Origin: Massilia sp. PDC64
GTDB lineage: Bacteria > Pseudomonadota > Gammaproteobacteria > Burkholderiales > Burkholderiaceae_D
Assembly: GCF_900101265.1 (NCBI RefSeq)
Contig: NZ_FMZS01000003.1
Coordinates: forward strand, 372,001 to 436,000
DNA: 64,000 nucleotides
Reading direction: 5' to 3'
In this document: positions 62,674 to 64,000 of the stretch, piece by piece
Layout: every line of letters begins with the position of its first letter
Numbering within the stretch: the stretch's first letter is position 1
Translations under genes and position numbers: made by a program
The notes under the pieces: generated by a model
Seen by the model: only the letters and a program-made list of their open reading frames with translations
The model's database searches: none
Told to the model about the DNA's origin: nothing

Positions 62674-63778
62674 TCATACCCCTTGCTTCAGCGAAGCGGA
62701 GATGAAGTCGTCGAGGTCACCGTCCAGCACGTTCTTCGTGTTGCCGGTCTCGAAGCCGGTGCGCAGGTCCTTGATGCGGGACTGGTCGAGGACGTACGAA
62801 CGGATCTGGTGGCCCCAGCCCACGTCGGTCTTCGAATCTTCGAGCTTCTGCTGCTCGGCCATGCGCTTGCGCAGCTCCAGTTCGAACAGCTTGGCGCGCA
62901 GCATGTCGAAGGCCTCGGCCTTGTTGCGGTGCTGCGAGCGGTCGTTCTGGCATTGCACGACGATGCCCGACGGCGCGTGCGTCAGGCGCACGGCGGAGTC
63001 GGTCTTGTTGATGTGCTGGCCGCCGGCGCCGGATGCGCGGTACGTGTCGATGCGCACGTCGGCCGGGTTGATTTCGATTTCGATCGACTCGTCCACTTCC
63101 GGGTACACGAAGATCGACGAGAACGACGTGTGGCGGCCGTTGGCGGAGTCGAACGGCGACTTGCGCACGAGGCGGTGCACGCCCGTTTCGGTGCGCAGGT
63201 GGCCGTAGGCATATTCGCCCTCGACCTTGATGGTGGCCGTCTTGATGCCGGCGACCTCGCCCTCGGACAATTCCATCACCTCGGCCTTGAAGCCCTTGCG
63301 CTCGCAATAGCGCAGGTACTGGCGCATCAGCATCGATGCCCAGTCCTGGGCTTCGGTGCCGCCGGCGCCGGCCTGGATGTCGATGAAGCAGTTGGCGTGG
63401 TCCATCGGGTTGCTGAACATGCGACGGAATTCCATCGCTTCGATGACCTTCTTGATTTCCTCGGCGTCGGCTTCGACCGCTTCGATCGTGGCGTCATCGC
63501 CTTCTTCTCGGGCCATCTCGAACAGGTCGGCCGCGTCCGTCAGGTCGGCGCGCGCCTTTTCCAGCGTGAGGACGACGCCTTCCAGCGCCTTCTTCTCGCG
63601 GCCCATCTCCTGGGCGCGTTTCTGGTCGTTCCAGATGGCGGGGTCTTCCAGTTCCTGGTTGACCTGCTCTAACTTCTCCGCTTTGCGGTCGAAGTCAAAG
63701 ATACCTCCGAAGTTCGGCTTCACGGCTGGTCAGGTCGTTCAGCAGGGAGGAGAGGGCATTGATGCGTTCAGCTTCCAT
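62674..63778 (-). CDS. prfB: Peptide chain release factor RF2, programmed +1 frameshift
   Basis: 367 aa in two frames. The first 27 codons (from ATG at 63778) end with LRRYL and an in-frame TGA at 63697-63695. Ribosomes slip +1 at CTT-TGA-C and continue with [13 protein letters not shown] in the second frame. The slip site is preceded by GGAGG, the internal Shine-Dalgarno that aids shifting. The second part has the stop-recognition SPF motif ([10 protein letters not shown]) and the catalytic GGQ in [13 protein letters not shown]2 reads TGA and TAA, so the shift gives autoregulation. First gene of the prfB-HAD-lysS operon. Confidence 0.96.
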
Positions 63779-63845
63779 GGTCTGTGGCAATTAAATTGTT
63801 GGTTGAATCGAACCCTCGATTATACCATCGATGCCACTGGCGGGA

Positions 63846-64000
63846 TTACCTGGCCGGCGCAGCCGTTACCGCCGCGACGGGGACGGCCACGCCGTGCCGG
63901 AAGGTCGCCTCGACGCGGCCGTCCACCGTTTCCAGCACACCCTTGCCTTCCGGGGTGGCATTGGCGACTTCGCCATTGTAGGACTTCATCTTGCCCGCCG
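63846..64000 (-). CDS. Partial gene, C-terminal end with MORN-like repeat
   Basis: Open to the right edge. The final 50 codons read KMKSYNGEVANATPEGKGVLET and VDGRVEATFRHGVAVPV, quoted in part. The YxGEVxxxxPEGKGVL pattern and the following GxxxATFRHG resemble MORN repeats. An Ala/Val/Pro tail ends the protein. It ends 67 bases upstream of prfB on the same strand. The function cannot be told from this fragment. Confidence 0.6.
   Translation of the reverse strand, partial: AGKMKSYNGEVANATPEGKGVLETVDGRVEATFRHGVAVPVAAVTAAPAR

Overview
The window is high-GC, densely coded DNA from a bacterial chromosome. Gene content and order point to a betaproteobacterium of the order Burkholderiales, most likely Oxalobacteraceae (Massilia / Duganella / Janthinobacterium type). 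That assignment is inference. It rests on an MSHA-type pilus cluster, a phaC-phaR pair, the prfB-lysS arrangement, bamD divergent from rluD, and small intergenic repeats of a kind I associate with that group. No rRNA, tRNA, CRISPR array, prophage or autonomous transposase was seen.

Layout. 1-7925: MSHA-type type IV pilus cluster (partial pilin-like gene, mshA-like pilin, mshI, a PilN-like gene, mshJ, mshK, mshL, mshM, mshN). mshE and mshG are not here and must lie to the left or elsewhere. 7932-13669: housekeeping genes (methionine-type aminotransferase, PIN protein, yaaA, bamD, rluD, pgeF) with a 172-bp MITE-like element after yaaA. 13720-16204: polyhydroxyalkanoate synthase and its regulator. 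16284-19732: rimO, metC, a small membrane protein, trxC. 19846-21779: DUF72, Mut7-C RNase and an unknown protein, tightly packed. 21782-26122: minus-strand run of overlapping small genes (Sel1-like, unknown, GNAT, DUF4265-like, DUF4019) plus a two-gene ABC transporter. 26190-31252: CdaR-type regulator divergent from an MFS carboxylate transporter, glycerate kinase and a class V aminotransferase. 31231-36120: branched-chain amino acid ABC system in which permease LivM and ATPase LivG are one protein. 36344-44920: accessory genes (lipoprotein, rhtA-like exporter, aldo/keto reductase, secreted ThuA protein, TonB receptor, two small unknown proteins, SGNH hydrolase). 45036-52792: serB, mfd, two tandem paralogous lipoproteins, PBP1A. 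52972-60363: OPT transporter, LysR regulator divergent from an epimerase-like gene, POT peptide transporter, ppnN. 60435-64000: prfB (with programmed +1 frameshift), HAD hydrolase, lysS, and the end of a MORN-like gene.

How the genes work together. The msh genes build a pilus assembly machine: MshL outer-membrane secretin, MshI/PilN/MshJ inner-membrane platform, MshM ATPase and MshN TPR partner. The cdaR-MFS-garK group looks like uptake and phosphorylation of glycerate or a related sugar acid. livK-livH-livMG-livF is a complete uptake system. prfB-HAD-lysS is read as one operon.

The window is mostly ordinary core genome, and I found no convincing wholly new multi-gene system. The most unusual items are: the duplicated lipoprotein genes carrying the same 16-nt-spaced two-box upstream element; the LivM-LivG fusion; the MITE-like and paired-hairpin repeats; the ABC permease whose best ribosome site faces an ATC codon; and the chain of overlapping unknown genes at 21782-23845.
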